Shown here piece by piece: positions 25,537-34,529 of a stretch of DNA of 64,000 nt. This DNA comes from Bradyrhizobium sp. 1. GTDB lineage: Bacteria; Pseudomonadota; Alphaproteobacteria; Rhizobiales; Xanthobacteraceae. Numbering within the stretch: position 1 is the stretch's first letter; each line of letters opens with the position of its first letter. Location: positions 105,299 through 169,298 of the forward strand of contig NZ_JADPJH010000037.1 of NCBI RefSeq assembly GCF_023073315.1. Direction: 5' to 3'. Position numbers and translations under genes: made by a program. The notes under the pieces were generated by a model. The model ran no database searches. It saw only the letters and a list, made by a program, of their open reading frames with translations, and was not told where the DNA came from.

Positions 25537-28500
25537 TCACTGGGCTGCCCGCGGCTCGCCGTTCGTGCCGAGTCCGATCGCGTCGACCATGACCGCGTCA
25601 TCGCCTGTTGCCGCGGAATGGTCGGCCGCAAGCAGAATGTAGAACGCCGGCACCACGAACAGGGTGAACAACGTTCCAATCGAAAGTCCGGAGGCGATTA
25701 CCAGCCCCATGTTGAAGCGCGAGGCTGCGCCCGCGCCGGACGCGGTGATCAATGGCATCACGCCGATCACCATGGCCGCTGTGGTCATCAGGATCGGGCG
25801 CAGCCGGATCGCTGTCGCTTCGATGACCGCATCGCGCTTGGAGCGGCCGGCATGCTGCAGTTCGTTGGCGAACTCGACGATGAGAATGCCGTGCTTGCTG
25901 ATCAGCCCCATCAGGGTGACGAGGCCGACCTCCGTATAGATGTTGAGGCTCGCGCCCTTGATGCCCAGCATGATGAAGATCAGGGCGCCCGCGATCGACA
26001 TCGGCACCGAGACCAGGATGATCAGCGGATCACGGAAACTTTCGAACTGCGCCGACAGCGCCAGGAAGATGATGATCAGGGCAAATCCGAAGGTGACCGC
26101 GAAACCGGATGATTCCTGAATGAACTGCCGCGACTGTCCGCCATAGTCGATGGTGTAGCCCTTGGGCAGGGTCCGGTCCGCGATCTCCTTCAGCGTCGCG
26201 AGCGCTTCGCCGGTGATCACACCGGGCATGGCCACGCCGGAGATAGTGGCGGCATTGACCTGCTGGAAATGGTTCAACGATTGCGGAACCGTGGTCGTTT
26301 TCAACGACGCCACCGTCGACAGCGGAACGGACGTGCCGTCGGAGGTCTTGATGTAATAGTTCAGCACCTGATCGGCGTTCAGCCGCTCGCGCTGCGCGAC
26401 CTGGGGAATGACCTTGTAGGAACGGCCGTCCAGGCCGAAATAATTGACATACCCGCCGCCCAGCATGGCGCCGAGCGCACCGCCGACATCGCTGAGCTTC
26501 AGTCCGAGCTGCGCGGTCTTTTCGCGGTCGATCAGCACCGAAGTCTGCGGCTGGTCCACCTTCAGGTCATTGTCGAGGAAGATGAACTTGCCGCTTTTCA
26601 ACGCCTCGGCGGTGAATGCTTTCGCAATTCCATCCAGCCGATCGAACGGGTCGGTGGTCTGGACCACGAACTGGATCGGAAGCCCGCTCGCCCCCGGCAG
26701 TGGCGGCAGCTGGAACGCGACAATCTTGGCTCCGGCCACCCCCGCCATCTCCTGCTGGAGCGCTGGCTGCAACGCGGCTGCGGTCTTGTCGCGCTTGTCC
26801 CAGGGCTTGAGCACCCAGCCCGCAATCGAGCTCCCGACGAGATCGAGCTGGAACACCGCCGCGGTTTCAGCATGGGCTGAAATGCGCCGGTATACCTCGG
26901 CGGAATACAACAGCTTCTGCTGAAGTGTGGCGTTCGGAGCGAGCGTGGATTGCATCAGGATCGCGCCCTGATCTTCCTCCGGCGCCAGCTCATTCTTGGA
27001 ATTCGTGTAGAGCCAATAGATGCTGCTCAAGATCAAGGCTGCGAACACGACCGTGACCGGGATCGTCGTCAGGCTCGATTCGAGCAACCGCCGGTAGCGG
27101 TGTTGCAACCACTCCATGCGGGCGTCGATGAACCCGACAATTCGATCGTTCAGCGTCGGCTTGCCGGTGTTCGGCGGCTTGAGAATGAACGCGCAGCACA
27201 TCGGCGTGAGCGTCAACGCGATGATGGCCGATACGGCGACTGCGCCGGCGAGTGTGAAAGCGAACTCGGTGAAGAGCGCGCCGGTCAAGCCGCCCTGGAA
27301 TCCGATCGGCACGTAGACCGCGATCAGCACGACCGTCATGGCCAGAATCGGCCCCGATAGTTCCCGCGCGGCCATGATCGCTGCCTGCAACGGCTTCGTG
27401 CCCTCGGCCAGATGCCGGTTGACGTTCTCGACGACGATGATGGCGTCATCGACCACGAGACCGATCGCCAGCACCAAGGCCAGCAGCGTCAGCAGGTTGA
27501 TCGAGAAGCCGAGGGCCAGCAGCAGGGTGAAGGTGCCGATCAGCGACAGCGGAATCGCGATCACGGGGATGAGCACCGACCGCCACGAGCCGAGGAACAG
27601 GAAGACCACCACGGTGACGATCAGAAGCGCTTCGATCAGGGTATGGATCACCTCGTCGATCGAGCTGTTCACGAAGTCGGTGGAGTCGTAGATGATCTCG
27701 GAATTCATTCCCTCAGGCTGCTGCGCCTTGAGGTCGGGGTAGACGGCGCGGACGCCTTTGATGACGTCGAGCAGGTTGGCGTTTGGCGCAACCTGGATGC
27801 CGATGTAGACCGCGCGCTTTCCGTTGAATCCGACCGAGGAGTCGTAATCCTCCGAGCCCAGAGTGACGTTCGCCACGTCGGACAATTTGACGTTGGAGGA
27901 GCCCGCCTGTTTGACGACGAGGTCGCGAAATTCCCGAAGCGATTTCAGGTTCGTGGCGGCGGTCAGGTTGACCTGCACCATCTGGCCTTTGGTGGTGCCG
28001 AGCCCGGCAATGTAGTCGTTGCTCGACAGCGCGCTCGATACGTCGGAGGCGGTCAGCCCGTAGGCCGCAAGCTTGATCGGATCGAGCCAGGCACGCAGCG
28101 CGAAGGTCTTGTTGCCGAGCAGTTCCGCGGTCTGCACGCCCGTCACGGCCTGCAGCTTGGGCTGCACCACCCGGATCAGATAGTCGGTGATCTGGTTCGG
28201 CGCCAGCACGTCGCTGCTGAAGCCGAGATACATGGCATCGATGGTCTGGCCGACCTTGACGGTCAGGACTGGCTGCTGGACGCCGCTCGGAAGCTGGTTG
28301 AGGACCGAATTGACCTTGGTGTTGATCTCGGTGAGCGCCTTGCCGGAATCGAAATTCAGTCTGAGGTTGACGGTGATGGTCGATGTGCCGGACTGGCTGG
28401 TCGACGTCATGTAGTCAATGCCATTGGCCTGAGCGATGGCGTTTTCCAGCGGCGTGGTGATGAAGCCGGCGACGATCGCAGAATCCGCGCCGTAATACGT

Positions 28501-28647
28501 CGTCGTCACCGTGACGATCGCGTTCTGTGTGCGCGGATATTGCAGGATCGGCAGCGAAGTCATCGACTTCAGACCCAGCACCAGGATCATCAGGCTGACG
28601 ACGATCGCAAGCACCGGCCGACGAATGAAGATGTCGGTAAAGGACAC
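25537..28647 (-). CDS. RND multidrug efflux permease (HAE1/AcrB-like)
   Basis: The protein has 1036 residues, full length for the family. It begins MSFTDIFIRRPVLAIV and has two sets of a first helix, a large periplasmic domain and a helix bundle. The proton-relay pair is in GLVVDDAIIVVENVNRH. The C-terminal half repeats the pattern with GLISKHGILIVEFANEL. It exchanges protons for toxic compounds or drugs and moves them through the outer membrane with its adaptor and channel partners. The adaptor gene lies 10 bases upstream in the same operon. Confidence 0.93.
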   Translation of the reverse strand: MSFTDIFIRRPVLAIVVSLMILVLGLKSMTSLPILQYPRTQNAIVTVTTTYYGADSAIVAGFITTPLENAIAQANGIDYMTSTSQSGTSTITVNLRLNFDSGKALTEINTKVNSVLNQLPSGVQQPVLTVKVGQTIDAMYLGFSSDVLAPNQITDYLIRVVQPKLQAVTGVQTAELLGNKTFALRAWLDPIKLAAYGLTASDVSSALSSNDYIAGLGTTKGQMVQVNLTAATNLKSLREFRDLVVKQAGSSNVKLSDVANVTLGSEDYDSSVGFNGKRAVYIGIQVAPNANLLDVIKGVRAVYPDLKAQQPEGMNSEIIYDSTDFVNSSIDEVIHTLIEALLIVTVVVFLFLGSWRSVLIPVIAIPLSLIGTFTLLLALGFSINLLTLLALVLAIGLVVDDAIIVVENVNRHLAEGTKPLQAAIMAARELSGPILAMTVVLIAVYVPIGFQGGLTGALFTEFAFTLAGAVAVSAIIALTLTPMCCAFILKPPNTGKPTLNDRIVGFIDARMEWLQHRYRRLLESSLTTIPVTVVFAALILSSIYWLYTNSKNELAPEEDQGAILMQSTLAPNATLQQKLLYSAEVYRRISAHAETAAVFQLDLVGSSIAGWVLKPWDKRDKTAAALQPALQQEMAGVAGAKIVAFQLPPLPGASGLPIQFVVQTTDPFDRLDGIAKAFTAEALKSGKFIFLDNDLKVDQPQTSVLIDREKTAQLGLKLSDVGGALGAMLGGGYVNYFGLDGRSYKVIPQVAQRERLNADQVLNYYIKTSDGTSVPLSTVASLKTTTVPQSLNHFQQVNAATISGVAMPGVITGEALATLKEIADRTLPKGYTIDYGGQSRQFIQESSGFAVTFGFALIIIFLALSAQFESFRDPLIILVSVPMSIAGALIFIMLGIKGASLNIYTEVGLVTLMGLISKHGILIVEFANELQHAGRSKRDAVIEATAIRLRPILMTTAAMVIGVMPLITASGAGAASRFNMGLVIASGLSIGTLFTLFVVPAFYILLAADHSAATGDDAVMVDAIGLGTNGEPRAAQ

Positions 28648-28657
28648 GTTTTCTATC

Positions 28658-29782
28658 TCACTGATCGACGGGTGACGGATTTGGATCGTTCGGCAAGGTG
28701 ACGGAATTATCGACCTTCAGCAGGGTGCCGTTCCGCAGCTTGATCTGGCCCGCCGTGACGACGGTTGCGTTCTGATCGAGGCCCGAGACCACCGCCACCT
28801 GATCGCCGCGGCTGGCGCCGGTCTTGATGAAGGTCTGGCGGGCGATCAATCCCTCCTTGCCCGGCGCATCGCTCTTGACCGCGAGAAAGACGGACTCACC
28901 GTACGTGTTGTAGACGATCGCGGTCTGCGGCAGCGTGAGGTAGCTGGTGGGACGCCCGACCCGCACGTCGATTCGCGCGAACATGCCGGGCAGGAGCTTG
29001 CGGTCCGCATTGTCGAAAATCGCGCGGACCTGAACGTTGCGGCTGGTTTGATCGACCTTGGAATTGAACGCCTGCACGGTGCCCTTGAAACTGCGGTCCG
29101 GAAACGCATCGACGCGCGCCAGAACCTGTTGCCCGACGGTGACCTGATCGATTGCCTGCTGGGGCAACGTGAAGTCGACGAAGAGACGGTCGAGAGCCTG
29201 CAGCGTGACGATGGTGGTGCCGGCCGTCAGATATTGGCCGACGTCGACCTGACGCACACCGAGGCGTCCCGCAAACGGCGCCCGCAGCGTCTTTTGATCG
29301 ACCAGCGCTCGCTGCTGGGCCACCAATGCGAGAGCGTTGCGCTCGTTGACGGCACCGCTGTCGACCGTCGCCTGGCTGACTGCATTGATCTTCAGCTGCC
29401 CCTGATCGCGCCGCAACGTGATGCCGTAGCCATCGGCGGTGGCCTGCAACGACTGTAGCTTGGCGACATCGTCCTCTTTGCGCAGATCGAGCAGCACGTC
29501 GCCTGCGGCGACTTCCTTGCCGGATTCGAAATGAATTCCGTCGACGATGCCGGGCTGCTGCAGCGAGAGATCCGCGCCGTTCACGGCGCGGAAGGTGCCG
29601 ATCGCCGTCAGCGTGGATTGCCAGTCGCTCGACTGCGCCGTGGTCGTCGACACCGTCTGCGGAGGATCCGCCAGCGAGGCCATTGCCTGCTTGATCATGC
29701 CGGCGCGGAAGTTGACGAACCAGGCAAGGGCGGCAAATACCGCTCCGATGACACACAACATGATGATCATGCGTTTGAACAT
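28658..29782 (-). CDS. RND efflux periplasmic adaptor (membrane fusion protein)
   Basis: The protein has 374 residues from ATG 29782, which opens an N-terminal anchor (FKRMIIMLCVIGAVFAALAWF). A longer frame to 29911 has no signal and overlaps the outer-membrane channel gene. The order is lipoyl half-motif (VDGIHFESGKEVAAGDVLLDL), alpha hairpin, second lipoyl half (RAPFAGRLGVRQVDVGQYL), beta-barrel and membrane-proximal domains. It links the inner-membrane RND pump to the outer-membrane channel. It is the middle gene of the three-gene pump operon. Confidence 0.92.
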   Translation of the reverse strand: MFKRMIIMLCVIGAVFAALAWFVNFRAGMIKQAMASLADPPQTVSTTTAQSSDWQSTLTAIGTFRAVNGADLSLQQPGIVDGIHFESGKEVAAGDVLLDLRKEDDVAKLQSLQATADGYGITLRRDQGQLKINAVSQATVDSGAVNERNALALVAQQRALVDQKTLRAPFAGRLGVRQVDVGQYLTAGTTIVTLQALDRLFVDFTLPQQAIDQVTVGQQVLARVDAFPDRSFKGTVQAFNSKVDQTSRNVQVRAIFDNADRKLLPGMFARIDVRVGRPTSYLTLPQTAIVYNTYGESVFLAVKSDAPGKEGLIARQTFIKTGASRGDQVAVVSGLDQNATVVTAGQIKLRNGTLLKVDNSVTLPNDPNPSPVDQ

Positions 29783-29799
29783 GGCGTCGGGCTTTCGCT

Positions 29800-31359
29800 T
29801 TAGTTGGCTGACGGAGCCGGCTGCGGCGGCAATGCGCCCGCGGGTACGAATATCGCGGCAACGCCGGCGGGCTTCACCTCGGCGGCGGGAGTTTCGTCGA
29901 TGCGGTTCCACCAGCCGCCACCGAGCGCCTGGTACAGCGCAACGGTGTCCGCGTAGCGCGAAGCTTGCGCCTTGACGCGATTGATCCGCGCCGTCAGCAG
30001 CGTCTGTTCGGCGTTGATGACGGAGATGAACGTGGTCGAACCGGCCTTGAACTGGGCCTGGGACATCTTGAGGCTTTCGGCCGCGGTTTTTTCCGCCTCG
30101 ACCTGGGCTTTCAGGAGATCGGCATCCGATTGAATCGCGCGGAGTGCGTCGGCGACATTCTGGAATGCCGTGATGACCGTCGAACGATATTTCGCGCCGG
30201 ACTGCTCCAATGCCGCGACTTTGGATTCCTTGGTGTGAAACAGGCTTCCGGCATCGAAAATCGGTCCGGTGACGCTGGCGGCCACGCTCCAGGCCGCCGA
30301 TTGCGGGCCGTAAAGACCCGACAGTGCGAGTGCGGAGCTGCCACCGGAGGCCGACAGCGTGACGTTCGGAAGCATGTTGGCAACGGCCACTCCGACGTTT
30401 GCGCTGGCCTGGTGCACCTGGCTTTCGGCGGCCTGGATATCCGGACGCTGACGCACCAGCAAGGATGGGACGCTGATCGGCAGGTCGCGCGGCAGGCGCA
30501 AGTTCGACAGCGGGACCGCTTCGCCCCGATCCTGGCTCGGCAGCCGGCCGAGATAGGCCATCAACTGGTTGCGATTCTGCGCGCGCGATTTCTGCAATGG
30601 CGGCAAGGTCGCGACCGTCTGCGCAAGCTGGGCCTTCTGGGTCAGAACGTCGGCGTTTGAAACGGCACCGAGTGCGAACTGCTGTTCGAGCAACGCGACC
30701 AGCTGGCGCTGGCCTTCGATCTGTTCCTCGGTGACCCGAATCTGATCGGCGTAGGAGGCGTCACTGATCGCAGTCGTCACGACATTCGCCGTCAAGGTCA
30801 GATAGGTCGCCTCGAGCTGGAAGCGCTGGTAGTCGGCATAGGCAAGATCGGCCTCGATCCCGCGCGCCTTGCCGCCGAAGATGTCGGGCGTGAAAGAGAT
30901 GGGGACGGACGTCTTGTAGAGAGTGAACAAGGACGACGGTCCGGTCCGGCCGGATTCCGCCAGGGGTGTCTGACTGCGGGTTACGCTGTCGCTTCCGGAC
31001 ACGGACGGTAGCAGCGCGCTCATGTCGGCCGCGGCCACTTCGCGGGCCTGGCGCAGCGCCGCCTGCGCTGCCGTGATGTCGGGGTGGTTATCGATCGCTT
31101 CCCGGACGAAGGCTTCGATCCGTCGCGAGCGAAACACCTTCCACCAGATTCCCGGCACATCGGTGCCTGCGACGAATTTTTGCGCAGTGCCGCCGGGCCC
31201 ATCCGCGCCAGTTGCCCCGGACAATCGGCCCGCGGTGTACCCGCTAACCCCAGGTGCGTCCGCAGGAACGAAATCGGGACCGACCGCGCAACCTCCGAGG
31301 GCAAGGGCATGCGCAAGGGGCAATAAAACACCGCTTTTGAACCATCTTCGATAAATCAT
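29800..31359 (-). CDS. Outer-membrane efflux lipoprotein (OprM/NodT family)
   Basis: The protein has 519 residues from the ATG at 31359 (MIYRRWFKSGV). An in-frame ATG at 31407 lies within the operator/promoter region and lacks a ribosome site. A lipobox is present (ALALGGC), followed by AVGPDF, the standard start of NodT-family channels. Two OEP repeats follow with TLTANVVTTAISDASYADQI and LVRQRPDIQAAESQVHQASANVGVAVANMLPNVTLSASG (only part of each repeat is quoted). The trimer forms the outer-membrane and periplasmic tunnel of the pump. It is first in the operon and divergent from the TetR regulator. Confidence 0.9.
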   Translation of the reverse strand: MIYRRWFKSGVLLPLAHALALGGCAVGPDFVPADAPGVSGYTAGRLSGATGADGPGGTAQKFVAGTDVPGIWWKVFRSRRIEAFVREAIDNHPDITAAQAALRQAREVAAADMSALLPSVSGSDSVTRSQTPLAESGRTGPSSLFTLYKTSVPISFTPDIFGGKARGIEADLAYADYQRFQLEATYLTLTANVVTTAISDASYADQIRVTEEQIEGQRQLVALLEQQFALGAVSNADVLTQKAQLAQTVATLPPLQKSRAQNRNQLMAYLGRLPSQDRGEAVPLSNLRLPRDLPISVPSLLVRQRPDIQAAESQVHQASANVGVAVANMLPNVTLSASGGSSALALSGLYGPQSAAWSVAASVTGPIFDAGSLFHTKESKVAALEQSGAKYRSTVITAFQNVADALRAIQSDADLLKAQVEAEKTAAESLKMSQAQFKAGSTTFISVINAEQTLLTARINRVKAQASRYADTVALYQALGGGWWNRIDETPAAEVKPAGVAAIFVPAGALPPQPAPSAN

Positions 31360-31374
31360 CGTCGCCCGCTTGGA

Positions 31375-31436
31375 ACTGAACGGTCCAGTACTTGACGGGA
31401 ACAGCATGGATTGTCAATAGTACTGAACTGTTCAGT
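31375..31436. promoter_or_regulatory. Divergent efflux/TetR control region with two operator palindromes
   Basis: ACTGAAC-T-GTTCAGT (31422-31436) is a perfect 7-bp inverted repeat with a 1-base centre. ACTGAAC-G-GTCCAGT (31375-31389) is the same site with one mismatch. The -35-like TTGACA on the minus strand (31416-31411) and TTGACG on the plus strand (31392-31397) lie between them. The arrangement is what a TetR/AcrR dimer controlling both divergent units would use. Confidence 0.75.
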
Positions 31437-31563
31437 TTTTTGTTATCCAAAAAAAGAGAGATGATTCTCACCGCCGCCATCTGTTCTTTTGTTTCAGTTG
31501 ATGACAGTGCGAGACGTTGTGGGTTTCCCTGGGAAGCGCGCTGTGAGGCAAGGAGATCCGCCT

Positions 31564-32208
31564 TTGATTGAAACCACCGAGAACCCAGCTCGTGAAAAAG
31601 AGGGCTCTCACGCGGGCCGCAAGGTCGACCTCGTCAGCCGTGCGGCGTGGGAGCTCTTCCTCGACCAGGGATTTTCTGCAACCAGCATGGACGCCATCGC
31701 GAAGGCCGCCGGCGTTTCCAAGGCCACGCTCTACGCCTATTTCCCGAGCAAGGAGGCCCTGTTTGCGTCCTTGATCGTTGCGGAGTGCGAGAGCCTGCAA
31801 GACGATTTGCCGGTCCCGAAACTGTCCGCCGGACTGCCCGAGGCGCTGCGGGAGTTTGCCAAGCAATACCTCAACAGCTTCATCCATCGAAAAGATGTCG
31901 CTTTCGTCCGTATCATCGCCAACGAGAGTGGACGGTTTCCCGTGCTCGCCCGACTTTTCTATGAGAGCGGACCCGAGGCCACGACCCGGCGCCTTTCCAT
32001 ATTTCTCGACGAAGCCAAGGCCAAAAAACTGTTGGAATTTGACGATCCAGTGGAGGCTGCCGGGCAGTTTCTGTCACTGGTGCGCGGTGAACTGCCGCTG
32101 CGAATCGTGTTGGGCCTCAGCGATATCACCGAGCACGAGATTGAACGGGAAATCGAGGCCGGCCTTAAATTCTTCCTGAAAGCCTGCAGGGCACGGTCTG
32201 AGGTTTAG
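31564..32208 (+). CDS. TetR/AcrR-family transcriptional regulator of the efflux operon
   Basis: The protein has 214 residues from TTG 31564, chosen because AAGGAG lies 8 bases upstream. In-frame starts at 31489 (TTG) and 31501 (ATG) are also possible but have no ribosome site. The N-terminal HTH reads FSATSMDAIAKAAGVSKATLY, then AYFPSKEALF, typical of TetR. The C-terminal ligand-binding half ends AGLKFFLKACRA. It probably represses the divergent RND operon and itself through the two palindromes. Its stop codon overlaps that of the convergent M23 peptidase gene. Confidence 0.88.
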   Translation: MIETTENPAREKEGSHAGRKVDLVSRAAWELFLDQGFSATSMDAIAKAAGVSKATLYAYFPSKEALFASLIVAECESLQDDLPVPKLSAGLPEALREFAKQYLNSFIHRKDVAFVRIIANESGRFPVLARLFYESGPEATTRRLSIFLDEAKAKKLLEFDDPVEAAGQFLSLVRGELPLRIVLGLSDITEHEIEREIEAGLKFFLKACRARSEV

Positions 32209-33575
32209 CCCGCGCTGAGCCGCACGCCCGCGCGCAAAAATTTCTGCGGGTCGACGGCTTCGCCGTCGATGCGGGTTTCGTAATGAAGATGGGGGCCGGT
32301 CGAGCGGCCCGTGGATCCGACGAGGCCGACGACCTGGCCGAGCTTGACGATCTCGCCGACCTTGACGTTGATCTCGGAGAGATGGCCGTAGCGCGTCGAC
32401 AGACCGTTGCCGTGGTCGACCTCGACCATGCGGCCGTAACCACCGGACCAGCCGGCCGAGACCACCTTGCCGCTGGCGGTGACGCGTGCGGGATCGCCGG
32501 TGGCGGCGCGGAAGTCTAGGCCGGTGTGCATCGCGGGCCGTCCGAGAAACGGATCGCTGCGCACGCCGAAACCGGATGTGAACTCGACCTCGCCGATGAC
32601 GGGCTTGCGATAGGGCACCAGCGCCAGCGTGCGATTGAGACGATCCATCTCGGCGCGGGCGACGTTGATGCGATTGAGCTGCTTCTCGAACGGTCCGGCA
32701 TTGGCCGTCAGCTTGACGGGAACGAACGGACCGCCCATCGCGGTCCGCGGCACCGCGGCTTCGAGATTGGCGATGTTCAAACCGAGATCGCTGACGACGC
32801 CGCGCATCCGGCGCATGCGCGAATCCATGCCTTCCTCGACGGCGCTGAGCGATGCCATCTGGCGGCGCTCGACCTGATCGAGAGAGGACGTGAGCCGGAC
32901 CAGGACATTGTCAAAGCCCTGGTTCTTGGCGAATTGATGGGTCGGCGGGGCGATGACGGCCGGCGCGCGCGACTCAAGCCGCGCTTCGCGATCCGGCGGC
33001 GCCACGAAGATCACGGTGTCGCTGATCGGCGAGGGCTTTGGCGTGCCCTGTGTCGCACCCTGGCTCGTATCGCCACGCTGCGGCGTCGCGCGAGGGATCG
33101 ATCCGGTCACGTCGGGCATGGCCCCGAGCGCCGTGGCCCGGGACTCCAGCGCCGTCTGACGCTTCATGATCTGGTCGAGCTTCTGGTCGAACTGCTCCTG
33201 ATCGAGCAGCTGCCGGCTGGTGGTGCGGTCGACCTTGGCGCGCAGCTCGGTGATGCGGTCCTCATAGGCGTATTGCATCTCGGCCTGGCGGGCGATCAGC
33301 CGGGTCAGGACGTCGTCACGGAACGCGAAATAGGTGGCGGTCGCGGCCGACCAGAGGCCGAGCAGGACGACCGTGCCGACCACGATCCAGAACACCACGG
33401 GCCCCAGGCGAACCTGCTTGCCGTGATGCACGATGGTGTAGGCGTCGTCAGCGTCGGGAAGGGGAATCGCAGCGGCCGCTGCTGCGGCGGGACGGCGATG
33501 GAAGGCCCGTCCGTGGTCGTGGGGGTGATGCTGGGGGTACTGCGAGAATTGGGCAGAACTTTTCGACATCGGCAC
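32205..33575 (-). CDS. M23-family peptidase (LytM domain) with N-terminal membrane anchor and coiled coil
   Basis: The protein has 456 residues. The order is a His/Ala-rich cytoplasmic tail, one transmembrane helix (FWIVVGTVVLLGLWSAATATYF cut here to its core), a coiled coil at about 95-160 (AEMQYAYEDRITELRAKVD), a linker, and a C-terminal M23 domain. Zn ligands are His350 and Asp354 in HTGLDF and the HxH in GPHLHYE (about 428-430), so it looks catalytically competent. It should be a periplasmic endopeptidase on peptidoglycan cross-links or an activator of amidases. Coiled-coil LytM proteins such as EnvC and DipM work with amidases like the AmiC in this window. Confidence 0.88.
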   Translation of the reverse strand: MPMSKSSAQFSQYPQHHPHDHGRAFHRRPAAAAAAAIPLPDADDAYTIVHHGKQVRLGPVVFWIVVGTVVLLGLWSAATATYFAFRDDVLTRLIARQAEMQYAYEDRITELRAKVDRTTSRQLLDQEQFDQKLDQIMKRQTALESRATALGAMPDVTGSIPRATPQRGDTSQGATQGTPKPSPISDTVIFVAPPDREARLESRAPAVIAPPTHQFAKNQGFDNVLVRLTSSLDQVERRQMASLSAVEEGMDSRMRRMRGVVSDLGLNIANLEAAVPRTAMGGPFVPVKLTANAGPFEKQLNRINVARAEMDRLNRTLALVPYRKPVIGEVEFTSGFGVRSDPFLGRPAMHTGLDFRAATGDPARVTASGKVVSAGWSGGYGRMVEVDHGNGLSTRYGHLSEINVKVGEIVKLGQVVGLVGSTGRSTGPHLHYETRIDGEAVDPQKFLRAGVRLSAG

Positions 33576-33680
33576 TCCCGCGCCGGTCGGATGGGTTCCT
33601 TGCGGCCTAATTGCCGCAGCAATCTGGGCCGGTCATGGTTAATTTTCCGGAAACGGAACCGCTTGAACTTAACGAACTGG

Positions 33681-34361
33681 TTAAAGACTTCTTGCCGCTT
33701 CCAGCACCTGATCGGCATGGCCGTCGACCCGGACATTGCGCCAGATCCTGGCCACCTTGCCGTCGCTCCCAACCAGCACCGTGGTGCGAAGAATCCCGAG
33801 GAAGCTCTTGCCATACATGGACTTTTCGCCCCAGGCGCCATACGCCTCCAGCATCTCGTGTTTCTCGTCCGAGATCAGGGGGACGCCGAGGCTTTGCTTG
33901 TCGCGGAACTTCTCCTGGGCCTTTAACGAATCGGCGGAGACGCCGAGCACGGCGGTGCCGGCCGCGGTGAAGGCCCCCGCAAGGCGCGTGAAGTCGATGG
34001 CCTCCCGGGTGCAGCCGGGCGTGTCGGCGCGGGGATAGAAGAACAGGACGAGTTTCCGGCCGGCATAGTCCGATAGACTGGCCACGCCACCACCGTCGCG
34101 GGGCAGGCGGAATGCGGGGGCCTTCTGGCCTTCGGTCAGGGCGGCCTTCGCCGCGGCTGCCGATTTGGAGGAATTTAACTGTTTCGATGCGGCCCCATGC
34201 GATGCTGTCTTTGCTAAGGTCGCGGTTGATTTGCTGGCCGGTGTCCGCTGGGTTTTCGTGGACTTTGTTTGAGCAGACGCCCGCGTTTTCAGGGCCTTCT
34301 TTTTAGACGTCGGACTGCCGGAGGGCGTTTTGGACGATTTCTTTCGGGATGTCTTGGACAT
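33681..34361 (-). CDS. bcp: Thioredoxin-dependent thiol peroxidase (Bcp/PrxQ) with Lys-rich N-terminal extension
   Basis: The protein has 226 residues. The start ATG 34361 has GGAAGG just upstream. Residues 1 to about 75 are a low-complexity Lys/Ser/Thr/Ala tail resembling a histone-H1 tail. Residues about 76-226 are an AhpC/TSA peroxiredoxin domain with peroxidatic Cys117 in DTPGCTRE and LVLFFYPRADTPGC upstream. The resolving Cys found five residues later in many Bcp proteins is replaced by Ile122. It reduces peroxides with thiol donors. A larger frame continuing to 36488 is an antisense shadow of the AsmA-like gene. Confidence 0.88.
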   Translation of the reverse strand: MSKTSRKKSSKTPSGSPTSKKKALKTRASAQTKSTKTQRTPASKSTATLAKTASHGAASKQLNSSKSAAAAKAALTEGQKAPAFRLPRDGGGVASLSDYAGRKLVLFFYPRADTPGCTREAIDFTRLAGAFTAAGTAVLGVSADSLKAQEKFRDKQSLGVPLISDEKHEMLEAYGAWGEKSMYGKSFLGILRTTVLVGSDGKVARIWRNVRVDGHADQVLEAARSL

Positions 34362-34529
34362 ACGCCTTCCTTTCGTCGCTTTCGGCGGGTCAACCAAAGC
34401 GGTATTGCAGCTCTCGTCCGGTGTGCCGGAATCGCGCCCTCGGCTGGGCGAGTCTGGCGACGCCGGAGTATGGTTACAAGGAATTCCACGCACTACCCCA
34501 CTGCTCGTTGAACGCGCTCCCGGGGCGAA

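Noticed and set aside
33669..33684. TTAA-N8-TTAA near the M23 peptidase promoter as a CtrA box
   Set aside because: Spacing is 8 instead of 7 and the site overlaps the end of bcp, so the match is below standard.
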